Of a DNA stretch of 64,000 bases, positions 51,115 to 60,743 are shown piece after piece. The position numbers were made by a program, and so were the translations under genes. The stretch lies in the NCBI RefSeq assembly GCF_001806875.1, contig NZ_KV786211.1, positions 155,643-219,642 of the forward strand. The letters are read 5' to 3'. Position 1 is the first letter of the stretch, and each line of letters starts with the position of its first letter. Under the pieces are notes generated by a model. The model had not been told where the DNA came from. It saw only the letters and a list, made by a program, of their open reading frames with translations, and ran no database searches. Source of the stretch: Corynebacterium sp. HMSC29G08 (GTDB lineage Bacteria > Actinomycetota > Actinomycetes > Mycobacteriales > Mycobacteriaceae).

Positions 51115-52770
51115 ATGAGGACCGATGTTGAAATTGCTCAAGCTCACACTCTAGACCCCATCACGGACATCGCTGATCGCGCAGGTGTATCGGCCGACGC
51201 CCTAGTGCCGTACGGCCGCTATATGGCGAAGGTCGACATCACCCAGGTGCCGGAAAACAATCCTGGCAAGCTAGTGCTGGTTACCGGCGTTTCACCAACG
51301 CCAGCTGGCGAGGGTAAGTCCACAACCTTGATTGGCCTTACGGATGCGCTGGCGCGATTGGGGAAGAACGCAATCGTGGCGCTGCGTGAACCGTCGCTCG
51401 GGCCCGTGATGGGTATTAAGGGCGGAGCTGCTGGTGGAGGCTACTCCCAGGTAGTGCCGATGGAAAATATCAACCTGCACTTCACGGGTGACTTCCACGC
51501 CATCACGTCGGCCAATAATACGCTCGCAGCGCTAGTAGATAACCACATTCAGCAAGGCAACGAACTAGGCATTGACCCGCGCAGGATCACTTGGCAGCGC
51601 TGCTTGGATGTCAACGATCGTTCGCTGCGCAACGTGGTCACGGGTCTTGGTGGGCCGGGCAATGGCGTGCCGACAGAAACAGGATTCACCATCACCGCAG
51701 CCTCCGAAATCATGGCGATCCTTGGCCTGGCGACTGATCTGGACGACCTGAAGCGTCGCCTTGGCAACATCACCATCGGCCTGACGTACGACAAGAAGCC
51801 GGTTACCGCGAGCCAGCTCAACGCCGAAGGCGCCATGGCCGCGTTGCTGAAGGACGCCATCAACCCCAACCTGGTGCAAACACTCGGCGGCACCCCAGCG
51901 TTTATCCACGGCGGCCCGTTCGCCAACATTGCACACGGCTGCAACACGCTCATCGCCACCCGTACCGCACAGGCGTACGCAGATATCGTGCTCACCGAAG
52001 CAGGCTTCGGCTCCGACCTTGGCGCTGAGAAATTCTTCGACATCAAGGCACGCGCTGGAGAGTTGGATGTCGCCGGTGCCGTGATCGTGGTGACGATTAG
52101 GTCGATGAAGTACAACGGGGGCGTCGATAAGCAAAAGCTCTCCGAGGAAAACCTCGACGCTATCGCCGCCGGCATTGTCAACCTCGAGCGTCACGTAGAA
52201 AACCTGCGCAAGTTCGGCGTCACCCCAGTAGTTGCCCTTAATGACTTTGTCACCGACACCGATGCCGAGCGCGACTACGTCCGTAACTGGGCACGTGAGA
52301 AGGGTATCGCACTAGAAATTGCCAAGGTGTGGGAAAAGGGCGGCGAAGGTGCTGAGGACCTAGCTCGTACCCTGCTGGACAACCTCACCGAAAACCAGTC
52401 AACCACGCTGTACGACCCAGCCGACGGCATTGAAAACGCCATCGAAACCATCGCACGCGAGGTATACCGCGCCGAGGAGGTCCAATACTCCCAGGCAGCG
52501 CTGAAAGACCTGCAGACGCTTAAGGAAAACGGCTGGGACACCCTACCGGTGTGCATTTCCAAAACGCAGTACTCGTTCTCCGACGACCCCTCGCAACTTG
52601 GCGCACCAACCGGCCACACTCTGCACGTACGCAACCTGTTGCCGCGTACTGGCGCAGGGTTCATCGTTGCCCTGACTGGAGACGTAATGACCATGCCAGG
52701 CCTTCCCAAGGTGCCTGCCGCCAACAACATCAATGTTGACGGCGACGGCATCATCTCCGGCCTGTTCTAG
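51115..52770 (+). CDS. fhs: formate--tetrahydrofolate ligase
   Basis: 551 aa one-carbon enzyme making 10-formyl-THF from formate and ATP. P-loop TPAGEGKSTTLIG, GGAAGGGYSQV, NLHFTGDFHAI, and FGSDLGAEKF are all present and length is normal. ATG 51115 follows TATTCT by 9 nt; a TTG at 51106 is rejected. Not universal among corynebacteria. One exact copy of the 14-bp word (52120-52133) reads GVDKQ. Confidence 0.95.
   Translation: MRTDVEIAQAHTLDPITDIADRAGVSADALVPYGRYMAKVDITQVPENNPGKLVLVTGVSPTPAGEGKSTTLIGLTDALARLGKNAIVALREPSLGPVMGIKGGAAGGGYSQVVPMENINLHFTGDFHAITSANNTLAALVDNHIQQGNELGIDPRRITWQRCLDVNDRSLRNVVTGLGGPGNGVPTETGFTITAASEIMAILGLATDLDDLKRRLGNITIGLTYDKKPVTASQLNAEGAMAALLKDAINPNLVQTLGGTPAFIHGGPFANIAHGCNTLIATRTAQAYADIVLTEAGFGSDLGAEKFFDIKARAGELDVAGAVIVVTIRSMKYNGGVDKQKLSEENLDAIAAGIVNLERHVENLRKFGVTPVVALNDFVTDTDAERDYVRNWAREKGIALEIAKVWEKGGEGAEDLARTLLDNLTENQSTTLYDPADGIENAIETIAREVYRAEEVQYSQAALKDLQTLKENGWDTLPVCISKTQYSFSDDPSQLGAPTGHTLHVRNLLPRTGAGFIVALTGDVMTMPGLPKVPAANNINVDGDGIISGLF
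52120..52133 (+). repeat. dispersed 14-bp word, exact copy
   Basis: GGCGTCGATAAGCA in fhs, sense orientation, reading GVDKQ. Confidence 0.85.
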
Positions 52771-52777
52771 GGGTGCT

Positions 52778-53845
52778 TTAGGTCTTCGCGGTGCCGAAGA
52801 GCTGCCGCATCGCCCCAAACGGGTGATACCGATTCGGCACCGGGTAACCGTTAGGTGACACCCACGTCGGGGTCCCGTTGATATTTTCGATGCGACCCCG
52901 TTTCTTGCGCGACGGATCATCATCATTAACTCGGTTGTGATAGCGGCAAAGCGGCGCCAAGTTACTCAAATTTGTCTCACCGCCTGATTGCCAGGAGGTG
53001 ATGTGGTGCAATTCGCATGCCTCTGAACCATGGCGACAATCCGGCACCGGACATACTGGCATGACAAGACGCGCTAAATCCCGCTGTTTTTGGTTTGCCA
53101 GGCGCTTCGTCCGGTATAGGTTCACAGGTCCTTCCTGAGGGTGGAAGAGTCCGACCTCAAGGTCCTTGCCGTGCTGCGCAGCAAGATATTCGGCGCCGGT
53201 GATGGTGGTCCCATCACTAAGGCCAAGGATTGTGTCATCGCCTTGACCAGCAAGAATCTTCACGTGCTCATTGAGCGGCACCAAGATCATTGGGCGCCGA
53301 ACAGCGCGCCCGACGCCACCGCCGCGCAACACGGCCAGTAAACGTTTCACCATTTGCGGCATCGCCGGCTTGTTCGGGTCGAGGCCCGAAGTGCATTCGT
53401 GCTCCAAATCCGCAAGCTCGTGCTCATCAGCGGTGAACGTGACGGTTCGCAACTTGTCACGGGACTTTGAAAACGTCACCTGTGGCGTCGCTTTGCGCTG
53501 CGCTTGAGGGATCACGGCCTTTGCGCGATCTGCCAGCGCTCGGTAGGTGCCGCGTGCACTGAGCAGCTGGATGCGGAGCTTGTCTCGCGCGCGCTTGTCT
53601 TTGATCGTGCGTAGCCGTCGCTCAAGCATGGCCAGTTGGTCTAAATTCAGCTTTGAACGCTGGGCTTTGTCTCGTGCTTTTTCTTGCTGTCGTCGTTGCT
53701 GAGTGGGGCCGAAATAGATTTCCTGGAGCTTCGCCCATTCATTAACTTTGGCCTTGTCGTAGCCCGCTGCGATCGCTTGGTCGCGGTCAAACCACTCAAG
53801 GATGTCTATGGTTGGTGCGTGTAAAAACTGTTCAAATGGGTTCAT
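52778..53845 (-). CDS. HNH endonuclease domain protein (DUF222/13E12-like)
   Basis: 355 aa. The C-terminal HNH motif is clear: ACELHHITSWQSGGETNLSNLAPLCRYHNR; a Cys pair (CPVPDC..., CELHH) fits a zinc-binding subtype. The N-terminal part is a charged helical domain like the 13E12-repeat family, which occurs in many dispersed copies in corynebacteria and mycobacteria. Start taken at ATG 53845. Squeezed between fhs (convergent, 7 nt) and a RecB-like gene, preceded by two inverted DnaA-box sequences. Possibly a mobile or selfish element remnant; no terminal repeats were found. Confidence 0.85.
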   Translation of the reverse strand: MNPFEQFLHAPTIDILEWFDRDQAIAAGYDKAKVNEWAKLQEIYFGPTQQRRQQEKARDKAQRSKLNLDQLAMLERRLRTIKDKRARDKLRIQLLSARGTYRALADRAKAVIPQAQRKATPQVTFSKSRDKLRTVTFTADEHELADLEHECTSGLDPNKPAMPQMVKRLLAVLRGGGVGRAVRRPMILVPLNEHVKILAGQGDDTILGLSDGTTITGAEYLAAQHGKDLEVGLFHPQEGPVNLYRTKRLANQKQRDLARLVMPVCPVPDCRHGSEACELHHITSWQSGGETNLSNLAPLCRYHNRVNDDDPSRKKRGRIENINGTPTWVSPNGYPVPNRYHPFGAMRQLFGTAKT

Positions 53846-53896
53846 GGCCAGCAAAGTAGATGGCGGTCAACCCTTGGTCAATAGGTTTTTCGTCCC

Positions 53897-53936
53897 CTGT
53901 GGATAACCATAGGTAAGCGGTAGAAGTTATCCACAG
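53897..53936. repeat. inverted pair of perfect DnaA-box sequences
   Basis: CTGTGGATAAC (53897-53907) and GTTATCCACAG (53926-53936) are 11-bp perfect inverted arms with an 18-bp spacer; each contains TTATCCACA, the consensus DnaA box. They lie upstream of the HNH gene, far from any replication gene in this window. Confidence 0.75.
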
Positions 53937-53967
53937 AATCAGGCCCTTATTGAAAACTCAGTGCTTG

Positions 53968-54759
53968 TTATTGAAAAACTTGGGGCCATCCGGGATAAGG
54001 TGGCGGCGTTCCTCCGTACTCTGGGCACAGTGACTGAAACGAGCACCAACCACAAAGTTTGGACGTTTTTGGCTTAAACGTGCCGTTCTTTCCATCGGCG
54101 ACGATATTGGCCCACAGGTCGCCGAGGTCGCGCTCGAAATATTCCAGCTCCTCGCGCGAAGGCTGGATCACGATAGAGTCCATGACTTTCAAATACATCA
54201 GCTTCAGCTGCGCTGGAATAACGTTGAAGAGACGCCAGTACACCAGCGCATAGAAACGCATCTGGAACAGCGCGCTGTCTGCGAACCGTGGCGGCGGCAT
54301 CTTGCCAGTCTTATAGTCCACTACCCGCACTTCGCCTGATTTTGCGATATCGACTCGGTCAATGAATCCACGCACCGGCACGCCGTTTGGCAGGACGGAC
54401 TCGACACGCATCTCTTGCGCATGTGGATCGAATTGCTGCGGTCCTTCCATGTGGAAGTAGCCTTTAAGGAGAGCGCGGGCGTCGATAAACAGCTGCATTT
54501 CGTCCTCAACCGGCTCGGCGCAAGCGGGTTCGAGTTCCTGAAGCCGTGCCCACGCAGGTCGCAGCCCTTTCACCGCAGCCGGATAAGTCCGCTGGTCTCG
54601 CGGCCAGGTGAACATTTCTTCCAACACCGCATGCACGAGAGATCCTCGCACCTGGTGGATGGTTTTTGGCTCAGGAATTTTGTCGATGGCCTTAAGCCGG
54701 TACATCAGAGGGCATTGCTGGTAGTCGCCTGCGCGCGACGGGGATAATGCGAGCGTCAT
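53968..54759 (-). CDS. RecB-family PD-(D/E)XK nuclease with Fe-S cysteines
   Basis: 263 aa Cas4/AddB-like exonuclease domain. Catalytic residues: His in GSLVHAVLEEMF, Asp in RGFIDRVDIA, Asp-x-Lys in VVDYKTGK, and QMRFYALVY. Four cysteines match the Fe-S cluster layout: Cys16 in DYQQCPLMY and C-terminal Cys236, Cys239, Cys245 (CGWCSFQSLCP). Probably DNA repair. Corresponds to a conserved corynebacterial gene next to the M18 peptidase and trmI. Leaderless start with TATGGT 8 nt upstream. Confidence 0.9.
   Translation of the reverse strand: MTLALSPSRAGDYQQCPLMYRLKAIDKIPEPKTIHQVRGSLVHAVLEEMFTWPRDQRTYPAAVKGLRPAWARLQELEPACAEPVEDEMQLFIDARALLKGYFHMEGPQQFDPHAQEMRVESVLPNGVPVRGFIDRVDIAKSGEVRVVDYKTGKMPPPRFADSALFQMRFYALVYWRLFNVIPAQLKLMYLKVMDSIVIQPSREELEYFERDLGDLWANIVADGKNGTFKPKTSKLCGWCSFQSLCPEYGGTPPPYPGWPQVFQ
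54478..54491 (+). repeat. dispersed word, one mismatch
   Basis: GGCGTCGATAAACA in the RecB-like nuclease gene (coding strand LFIDA). Confidence 0.6.
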
Positions 54760-54794
54760 CGTTGCCCACCATAGCGCAGCGCTAGGGTGGAACC
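54760..54794. promoter_or_regulatory. divergent promoters with central palindrome
   Basis: 35 bp between start codons. TAGCGC-A-GCGCTA (54772-54784) is perfect; its two ends are the first bases of the -10 boxes TATGGT (minus, 54773-54768) and TAGGGT (plus, 54783-54788). Confidence 0.55.
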
Positions 54795-55994
54795 ATGCGT
54801 AGCCTTGCAGAATTCATCACGGCCAGCCCGAGTGCGTTCCACGCAGCCGACGTTGTTCGCAGCGCATTTATTGATGCTGGTTTTGCCGAAGATTCAGATA
54901 CCACCCCAGGTGGGCACGTCATCGTTCAAGATGGTTCGGTGATCGCCTGGTGGGTGCCGGAGCGTGCTAACTCGCGTTTTCGCATTGTTGGGTCGCACAC
55001 GGATTCGCCGGGTCTGTGGTTGAAGCCGAATCCGGAGTTTGCTGGTGAGGGTTTTCGTCAGCTGGCGGTTGAGGTGTACGGCGGGCCGGTGTTGCAGTCG
55101 TGGTTTGACCGAGAGCTGGCGTTCGCAGGGCGCATAGTTCTTGACGACGCCACGTCGCACCTCACCACCACCCCTCCCATCGCCCGCGTTCCTAACTTGG
55201 CGATTCACCTCTACCGCAGTGATGCTCCTGAGATAGACCGCCAGACCCACATGCAGCCAGTGTTGTGCGTGGATACTCCCATGGTGGACATTTTGGGTCA
55301 AGCCGCAGGCGTTGACCCGAAGCGTATTGTTTCGCACGATCTCATCGCCGTTGATACGCAAGCTCCGGCAGTGATGGGGGATCTTCTGGCGGCAGGACGC
55401 TTGGACAACTTGTCCAGCGTGCACGCCTCTGCGCGTGCGTTCCTAGCTGCAGTGACTAATGCGTCGACAGACGGAGACGTGCTGGTGTTCGCGTCGTTCA
55501 ATCATGAGGAGATCGGATCGGCCACCGCGGTCGGCGCTGGCGGGCCGCTGCTGGAGCGAGTGCTAGCCAAGCTTGCGGGGGAAATGGGTGACCCGCTGGA
55601 TGTCTACGCGGCATCGTCCGTGATTTCGGCTGACGCAGCACATGCCGTGCATCCGAACTATCCGCAAAAGCACGATCCGACGCACCGCCCGCTGATGAAT
55701 CGCGGCCCTGTACTCAAAATCAACGCGAACCAGCGCTACGCGTCGAATGCGGTGACGGAGGCCCTCTGGCACCGAGCATGTGCTGCGGCTGAGGTCCCTG
55801 TCCAGACGTTTGTCGGACACAATGCTGTGCCGTGCGGGTCGACGATTGGGCCGATTTCCTCCACACGCCTTGGAATCCCTACGGTAGATGTCGGCGTGCC
55901 GCTACTTTCGATGCACTCAGCACGGGAACTGGTTGGTTTGCAAGACCAAGCCTGGTTCGAGGCGGCGCTAACGGCGTACTACAAAGGGGCATAA
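54795..55994 (+). CDS. M18 family aminopeptidase
   Basis: 399 aa, slightly shorter than the usual 430 aa of M18 (aspartyl) aminopeptidases. Zinc ligands and motifs: GSHTDSPGL, LDNLSSVHA, FNHEEIGSATA, and C-terminal DVGVPLLSMHSARE. Cytosolic peptide degradation. Start ATG after TAGGGT, leaderless. The stop is directly followed by trmI (no gap). Confidence 0.93.
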   Translation: MRSLAEFITASPSAFHAADVVRSAFIDAGFAEDSDTTPGGHVIVQDGSVIAWWVPERANSRFRIVGSHTDSPGLWLKPNPEFAGEGFRQLAVEVYGGPVLQSWFDRELAFAGRIVLDDATSHLTTTPPIARVPNLAIHLYRSDAPEIDRQTHMQPVLCVDTPMVDILGQAAGVDPKRIVSHDLIAVDTQAPAVMGDLLAAGRLDNLSSVHASARAFLAAVTNASTDGDVLVFASFNHEEIGSATAVGAGGPLLERVLAKLAGEMGDPLDVYAASSVISADAAHAVHPNYPQKHDPTHRPLMNRGPVLKINANQRYASNAVTEALWHRACAAAEVPVQTFVGHNAVPCGSTIGPISSTRLGIPTVDVGVPLLSMHSARELVGLQDQAWFEAALTAYYKGA

Positions 55995-56828
55995 ATGTAT
56001 TCGGGCAAATTCCAACCGGGCGATAAGGTCCAGCTCACGGACGCGAAGCGTCGTCACTTCACCATTGAACTTGTTCCCGACGGCCAGTTCCACTCCCATA
56101 AGGGCATTGTGGAACACAACGACATCATCGGCGCTGATGAAGGCAGCGTAGTCCAGTCAACCCTTGGCGCAGATTACCTGTGCTTCCGTCACCTGCTGGT
56201 CGACCACGTACTGTCGATGCCTCGTGGTGCTGCGGTGATTTACCCCAAGGATGCTGCGCAGATTCTAGTTGAGGGCGACATCTTCATGGGCGCTCGCGTG
56301 CTGGAGGCTGGGGCTGGCTCGGGTGCGTTGACCATGTCGCTGCTTCGCGCGGTTGGTCCGGAGGGGCGCGTGTTTTCCTATGAGATCCGCGATGACCATT
56401 TGGAGTTTGCCCGCAACAACGTTGCCGAGTATTTCGGCTCTGAGCCGCAGTGGTGGACCCCGCGCTTGGGGGATTTCGGCGAGGTGACCGTTGATGATCT
56501 CGGCGGGCCGGTGGATCGTCTGATCCTGGACATGGTGGAGCCGTGGCACTTCATTGACACTGTGAAGGACTTGCTGATTCCGGGTGGTGTGTTCATGACG
56601 TATGTGGCTACGGTGCCGCAGCTGATGAACATCATGGAGACTATCCGTGAGGCGAAGTGTTTTACAGAGCCGCGCGCGTGGGAAACCCTGCTGCGCGAGT
56701 GGAAGGTGGAAGGGTTGGCAACGCGTCCGGAGCACCGCATGAACGCACACACTGCGTTCTTGGTGTGGACGCGCCGATTGGCAGATGGAGTGGCTCCGCC
56801 GAGGCCGCAGCGTCGGGCGCGTAGGTAA
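55995..56828 (+). CDS. trmI: tRNA (adenine-58-N1)-methyltransferase TrmI
   Basis: 277 aa SAM-dependent enzyme methylating A58 in the T loop of tRNAs. Rossmann SAM site VLEAGAGSGALTMSLLRAVG and the YPKDAAQI block N-terminal to it are typical of bacterial TrmI; RLILDMVEPWHF follows. Starts immediately after the M18 stop; a neighbour of arc in actinobacteria, as here. Confidence 0.95.
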   Translation: MYSGKFQPGDKVQLTDAKRRHFTIELVPDGQFHSHKGIVEHNDIIGADEGSVVQSTLGADYLCFRHLLVDHVLSMPRGAAVIYPKDAAQILVEGDIFMGARVLEAGAGSGALTMSLLRAVGPEGRVFSYEIRDDHLEFARNNVAEYFGSEPQWWTPRLGDFGEVTVDDLGGPVDRLILDMVEPWHFIDTVKDLLIPGGVFMTYVATVPQLMNIMETIREAKCFTEPRAWETLLREWKVEGLATRPEHRMNAHTAFLVWTRRLADGVAPPRPQRRARR

Positions 56829-56846
56829 TCTCGTTATGCTCGAGGC

Positions 56847-58418
56847 ATGATCACTGACGATGCTTTCGGGCCGGAACTACGCCAACTGAAGCGTGAGAAC
56901 AAGGATATCTCTGAGCGCAACACCAAGCTTGCGGAGTTACTGAAGTCGAGTCGCGACAAACTCAATAGCCTCTACGCCCAAGTGGAGGCGCTGGGGGAGC
57001 CTGCGTCGACCTACGGCATTTACCTTGAGCCGGCGCCGCAGGATCATGAGGCTGAGATCTATACCTCGGGTCGGCAGATGCGGGTCAAGATTGCACCGAC
57101 GGTTGCGCCGGATTCGTTGAAGCCGGGCAAGCTGGTCAGGCTTGGCGACGGAACCGTCATCGTCGAAGCCTGCTCCTACGACACCACTGGGCAGTTAACC
57201 ACCCTCATTGAGAAGATTGGTGGCACGCGTGCAGTTGTGGCCGATCAGCAAGGTACTGAGCACTTAGTGCGTCTGACTGAGCCTTTGCAGTCACAGGCCC
57301 GCGCTGGTGACACCGTCCTGGTGGACTTAAGGTCTGGGTTTGCATTTGAACGCGTCCCGAAGACCGAGGTTAACCAGCTTTCCCTTGAGGAAGTGCCGGA
57401 CGTGACTTACGCGGACATTGGTGGTCTGTCATCGCAGATCGAGACAATCAAGGACTCTGTTGAGCTGCCGTTTGCGTATCCGGAGTTGTACCAGCAGTAT
57501 CACCTATCGCCCCCGAAAGGGTTGTTGCTGTACGGGCCTCCGGGTTGCGGTAAAACGTTGATTGCAAAGGCTGTGGCTAATTCGTTGTCGCAGCGTATTG
57601 GCGACGGCGGGCAAGCTCACTTCATTAACGTCAAGGGCCCAGAGTTGTTGAACAAGTTCGTGGGTGAGACGGAGCGTCGTATTCGACTCATTTTTGAGCG
57701 TGCTCGTGAGCTGGCGTCCGATGGTCGCCCAGTGATCGTGTTTTTCGACGAGATGGAGTCGATTTTCCGCACCCGTGGCTCCGGAGTGAGCTCCGACATG
57801 GAGACCACGGTGGTGCCGCAGTTGCTTACGGAGATTGACGGCGTTGAAGATATTGCAAACGTCATTGTCATCGGCGCGACCAACCGCGAAGAACTCATTG
57901 ACCCAGCGATTTTGCGTCCTGGTCGCCTGGACATCAAAATCAGGGTGTCCCGCCCGAACCGAGATGAGGCTGCGGATATCTTCGCCCGATACATTACGAG
58001 CGACATCCCGCTTGCATCCTCACCCGGCGACCTTATCAATGCTGCGGTGGAGGCGATGTACGCTCCTCGTCCGTTTGTACGCCTCACGCTTGCCGACGCC
58101 ACCACAGAAACCCTCCACTACCACGACTTTGTCTCCGGCGCGATGATCGCCAATGTGGTTGACCGTGCCAAGAAGCTAGCGATCAAGGACCACATTTCAA
58201 ACTCCAGCGATGCTGGCGGCGCTAGTACTGAGGACGTTAAGCACAAAGGCACTGATCACGTTGGTGTGAGCGCAGAGCACTTGCGGCTCGCGGTTCGTGC
58301 GGAACAAGATGAAAGCGAGGACCTCCCGAACACAGCGAACCCAGATGAGTGGGCTCGAATCACTGGGCGTCACGGTCAGCGCGTTGTTTCCGCTGAGGTG
58401 GTTTCGGGCTCGGCGTAA
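56847..58418 (+). CDS. arc: ARC/Mpa AAA ATPase
   Basis: 523 aa. N-terminal coiled coil (residues 5-45), tandem OB folds (about 50-180), then one AAA module: Walker A GPPGCGKT (about 230), Walker [11 protein letters not shown], arginine-finger region [19 protein letters not shown]. In proteasome-bearing relatives Mpa ends in GQYL; here the C-terminus is VVSGSA without the penultimate Tyr, as expected where no 20S proteasome exists. dop, pup and pafA, normally next, are absent: the next gene is convergent pdxR (43-nt overlap). Confidence 0.94.
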   Translation: MITDDAFGPELRQLKRENKDISERNTKLAELLKSSRDKLNSLYAQVEALGEPASTYGIYLEPAPQDHEAEIYTSGRQMRVKIAPTVAPDSLKPGKLVRLGDGTVIVEACSYDTTGQLTTLIEKIGGTRAVVADQQGTEHLVRLTEPLQSQARAGDTVLVDLRSGFAFERVPKTEVNQLSLEEVPDVTYADIGGLSSQIETIKDSVELPFAYPELYQQYHLSPPKGLLLYGPPGCGKTLIAKAVANSLSQRIGDGGQAHFINVKGPELLNKFVGETERRIRLIFERARELASDGRPVIVFFDEMESIFRTRGSGVSSDMETTVVPQLLTEIDGVEDIANVIVIGATNREELIDPAILRPGRLDIKIRVSRPNRDEAADIFARYITSDIPLASSPGDLINAAVEAMYAPRPFVRLTLADATTETLHYHDFVSGAMIANVVDRAKKLAIKDHISNSSDAGGASTEDVKHKGTDHVGVSAEHLRLAVRAEQDESEDLPNTANPDEWARITGRHGQRVVSAEVVSGSA

Positions 58419-59791
58419 CCGGCTATGTCAACGATGGCATCGACTGCTCGGTTGAAGTCCTGGTCTGACAGGTGCGCGAAACTCATTGTCAGCGCAGTGT
58501 CTACGTGGCCAGCTTCGAACCCGACACGAGCCAGCACGCTTGCAAAGTGGTTACGGTGCGCGCGGGTGGGGAAGTGGGTGATGAGGTCGGCGCCGGTGCC
58601 GTCGGAAAGCTGAGCAAGTGAGGCGACCTGGGCAAGGGCGGGTAACACACGGCTTTCCAAGATCACGCGTCGCTTCGCGAGCCTGGCGTGGGTCGCTTTG
58701 GTGTTACGACGGACGTACCCACCGCGAAGTAGCGACGCGATTGCCCGTTGAGTGACCGCACTGACCGGCATTCCCAAAACCTGGCGTGTGCGCCCCAGCG
58801 CCTCTGCCTGAGAGTTTGAGGCAACAACATAGCCTGCGGCAAGCTCGCGAGACAGCAAGGTCGAAAATGTGCCGAGTGTGAATACATCCGCGCCGTCGCC
58901 AGCAATAGCTGCCAGGGTGGGCTGTGGGGCGGTGCGATAGCGAAGCTCTGAGTTGAAGTCGTCCTCAATAATCGGCGTGGACGTCTCAGACGCCCAACGA
59001 AGAAGCTGCGACCGGCGAGCAACCGGCATCGCACCGCCCAGGGGATATAGGTGCGCAGGGGTAACAAGGATCGCATCCAACGTAGCGGGTAAGAGATCAA
59101 TGCACACCCCCTTACTATCCGTGGGACACAGAACTATTTGATGTCCAGCAGCCTCAATAACCCGCTGTAGGCCGGGATGCCCTGGGTTTTCAACGCCAAT
59201 ACGCAACCGCGCAGAACTGCGGGAAGCAAGCGTGAGCAAAATCAACATCAAACCTTCGCGGGAACCACCAGTGACCACCACGTTCGCTGGATCCACCGCA
59301 AGGCTGCGAGCAACGCGGAGATGCTCCACGATCGCCTCACGCAACTCGCTCTGACCAGCCTTATCAATCCGCCCACTCGAACTAGTTGCAGCCTCTCGCC
59401 ATGCCGCATGCCACGCAGCCGGGCGGATTGAACCAGCTGTCCCGGGCGCAGGCTTCAACGAGATGAGTTCCTGCTTGCGCTTCTTTCGGCGCTCCTCACT
59501 CTTCGACTTGCCATCGCCCTGATTGCAGTGTGGCGTATGCGGTGCAAGAACCAGATCCGGGTGCACGCGTGTTGGTGCACCTTGTGAAGAGAGCAGGTAG
59601 CCTTCGCTGACCAATTGCTCATAAGCAGAGACGACCGTTCCCCTCGATACGTTCGCCTGCGCTGCCAGCGCCCTGGTTGAAGGCACGGTATCTCCAGGAC
59701 GAAGAGTCCCTTCAGCCACGGCTGCCCGAACCGCGGCGGCTATTTGGGCCGGTAGGGGTTGGGGGTTGGCGGGGGAGACGTCGATAAGCAC
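58376..59791 (-). CDS. pdxR: MocR/GntR-type PLP-dependent regulator PdxR
   Basis: 471 aa. N-terminal GntR winged helix ([45 protein letters not shown]) and a C-terminal aminotransferase-fold domain ([41 protein letters not shown]). The PLP Lys position in the TLS-type motif appears as Ser-Arg in [10 protein letters not shown], so whether the Schiff-base Lys is retained is doubtful from this reading. Divergent from pdxS, the classical PdxR arrangement. Its GTG start overlaps the 14-bp word (59777-59790). Confidence 0.88.
   Translation of the reverse strand: MLIDVSPANPQPLPAQIAAAVRAAVAEGTLRPGDTVPSTRALAAQANVSRGTVVSAYEQLVSEGYLLSSQGAPTRVHPDLVLAPHTPHCNQGDGKSKSEERRKKRKQELISLKPAPGTAGSIRPAAWHAAWREAATSSSGRIDKAGQSELREAIVEHLRVARSLAVDPANVVVTGGSREGLMLILLTLASRSSARLRIGVENPGHPGLQRVIEAAGHQIVLCPTDSKGVCIDLLPATLDAILVTPAHLYPLGGAMPVARRSQLLRWASETSTPIIEDDFNSELRYRTAPQPTLAAIAGDGADVFTLGTFSTLLSRELAAGYVVASNSQAEALGRTRQVLGMPVSAVTQRAIASLLRGGYVRRNTKATHARLAKRRVILESRVLPALAQVASLAQLSDGTGADLITHFPTRAHRNHFASVLARVGFEAGHVDTALTMSFAHLSDQDFNRAVDAIVDIAGYAEPETTSAETTR
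59777..59790 (+). repeat. dispersed 14-bp word, exact copy
   Basis: GACGTCGATAAGCA overlapping the pdxR start codon (gene on minus strand, first residues MLIDV). Confidence 0.85.
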
Positions 59792-59867
59792 AATGCCCTC
59801 ACTGGTACAAACAATTTACACCTAACTGGCCCTTGGAACTTACCAGTTGCCGCGGCAAGGTGTGTCT
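59792..59867. promoter_or_regulatory. pdxR/pdxS divergent regulatory region
   Basis: 76 bp. Candidate PdxR half-sites: ACTGGTA (59801-59807), AACTGGC (59824-59830) and, inverted, TACCAGTT (59841-59848). Their arrangement resembles the direct-plus-inverted repeats bound by MocR regulators. Confidence 0.5.
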
Positions 59868-60743
59868 ATGGCTGATATTTCTGAACTAAACCAACAATTC
59901 CTTGGCGGCGTGATCATGGACGTGGTCACCCCTGAACAGGCAAAAATCGCGGAGGACGCTGGCGCGGTCGCCGTCATGGCCCTCGAACGAGTCCCTGCAG
60001 ACATCCGCGCACAGGGCGGCGTGGCACGCATGAGCGACCCGGACCTGATAGACGGCATCATCTCCTCCGTCAACATCCCAGTCATGGCCAAAGCGCGCAT
60101 CGGCCACGCTATGGAAGCGCGCATCCTCGAACACCTCGGGGTGGACTACATCGACGAATCTGAAGTTCTAAGCCCCGCCGATTACGTCAACCACATTGAC
60201 AAGCGCGGCTTCAACGTGCCATTCGTCTGCGGTGCAACCAACCTCGGCGAGGCACTTCGCCGCATCAATGAAGGCGCCGCCATGATCCGTTCCAAAGGTG
60301 AGGCTGGCACCGGTGACGTATCCGAGGCGGTTAAGCACATCCGCAAAATCAACGGCGAGATCAACGCGTTGACCGCCATGTGGCATAACAACCGCGACGA
60401 ACTCTACGTTGCCGCAAAGGAACTGCAAGCACCGTACGATCTCGTTGCCAAGACGGCAGAGCACGGCAAGCTGCCCGTCCCGCTCCTGGTTGCCGGCGGC
60501 GTATCCACTCCGGCGGATGCCGCGTTCATGATGGAGCTCGGTGCCGATGGAGTTTTCGTGGGCTCCGGCATTTTCAAGTCCGGCAACCCGGAGGCGCGCG
60601 CAAAAGCCGTGGTCAAGGCCACGCGCAACTGGCAGGATATCGCAACGGTCACCGAGGTGTCCCGCGGCTTGGGCGAGGCCATGGTTGGCATCAACGTCAA
60701 TGACCTGCCAGCGCCGCACCGTCTGGCGGAACGCGGCTGGTAA
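59868..60743 (+). CDS. pdxS: pyridoxal 5'-phosphate synthase subunit PdxS
   Basis: 291 aa TIM-barrel enzyme making PLP from ribose-5-phosphate, glyceraldehyde-3-phosphate and ammonia. Catalytic Lys in [11 protein letters not shown] (about residue 75) and in [11 protein letters not shown] (about 143), and [14 protein letters not shown] for phosphate binding are present. ATG 59868 is supported by AAGG 8 nt upstream and by the conserved N-terminus. The glutaminase subunit PdxT, usually the next gene, is not there: 196 bp of noncoding DNA and a permease follow. Confidence 0.96.
   Translation: MADISELNQQFLGGVIMDVVTPEQAKIAEDAGAVAVMALERVPADIRAQGGVARMSDPDLIDGIISSVNIPVMAKARIGHAMEARILEHLGVDYIDESEVLSPADYVNHIDKRGFNVPFVCGATNLGEALRRINEGAAMIRSKGEAGTGDVSEAVKHIRKINGEINALTAMWHNNRDELYVAAKELQAPYDLVAKTAEHGKLPVPLLVAGGVSTPADAAFMMELGADGVFVGSGIFKSGNPEARAKAVVKATRNWQDIATVTEVSRGLGEAMVGINVNDLPAPHRLAERGW

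Noticed and set aside
52778-53936. Complete mobile element carrying the HNH gene
   Set aside because: No transposase, terminal inverted repeats or target duplications found; only the HNH gene and the DnaA-box repeat.
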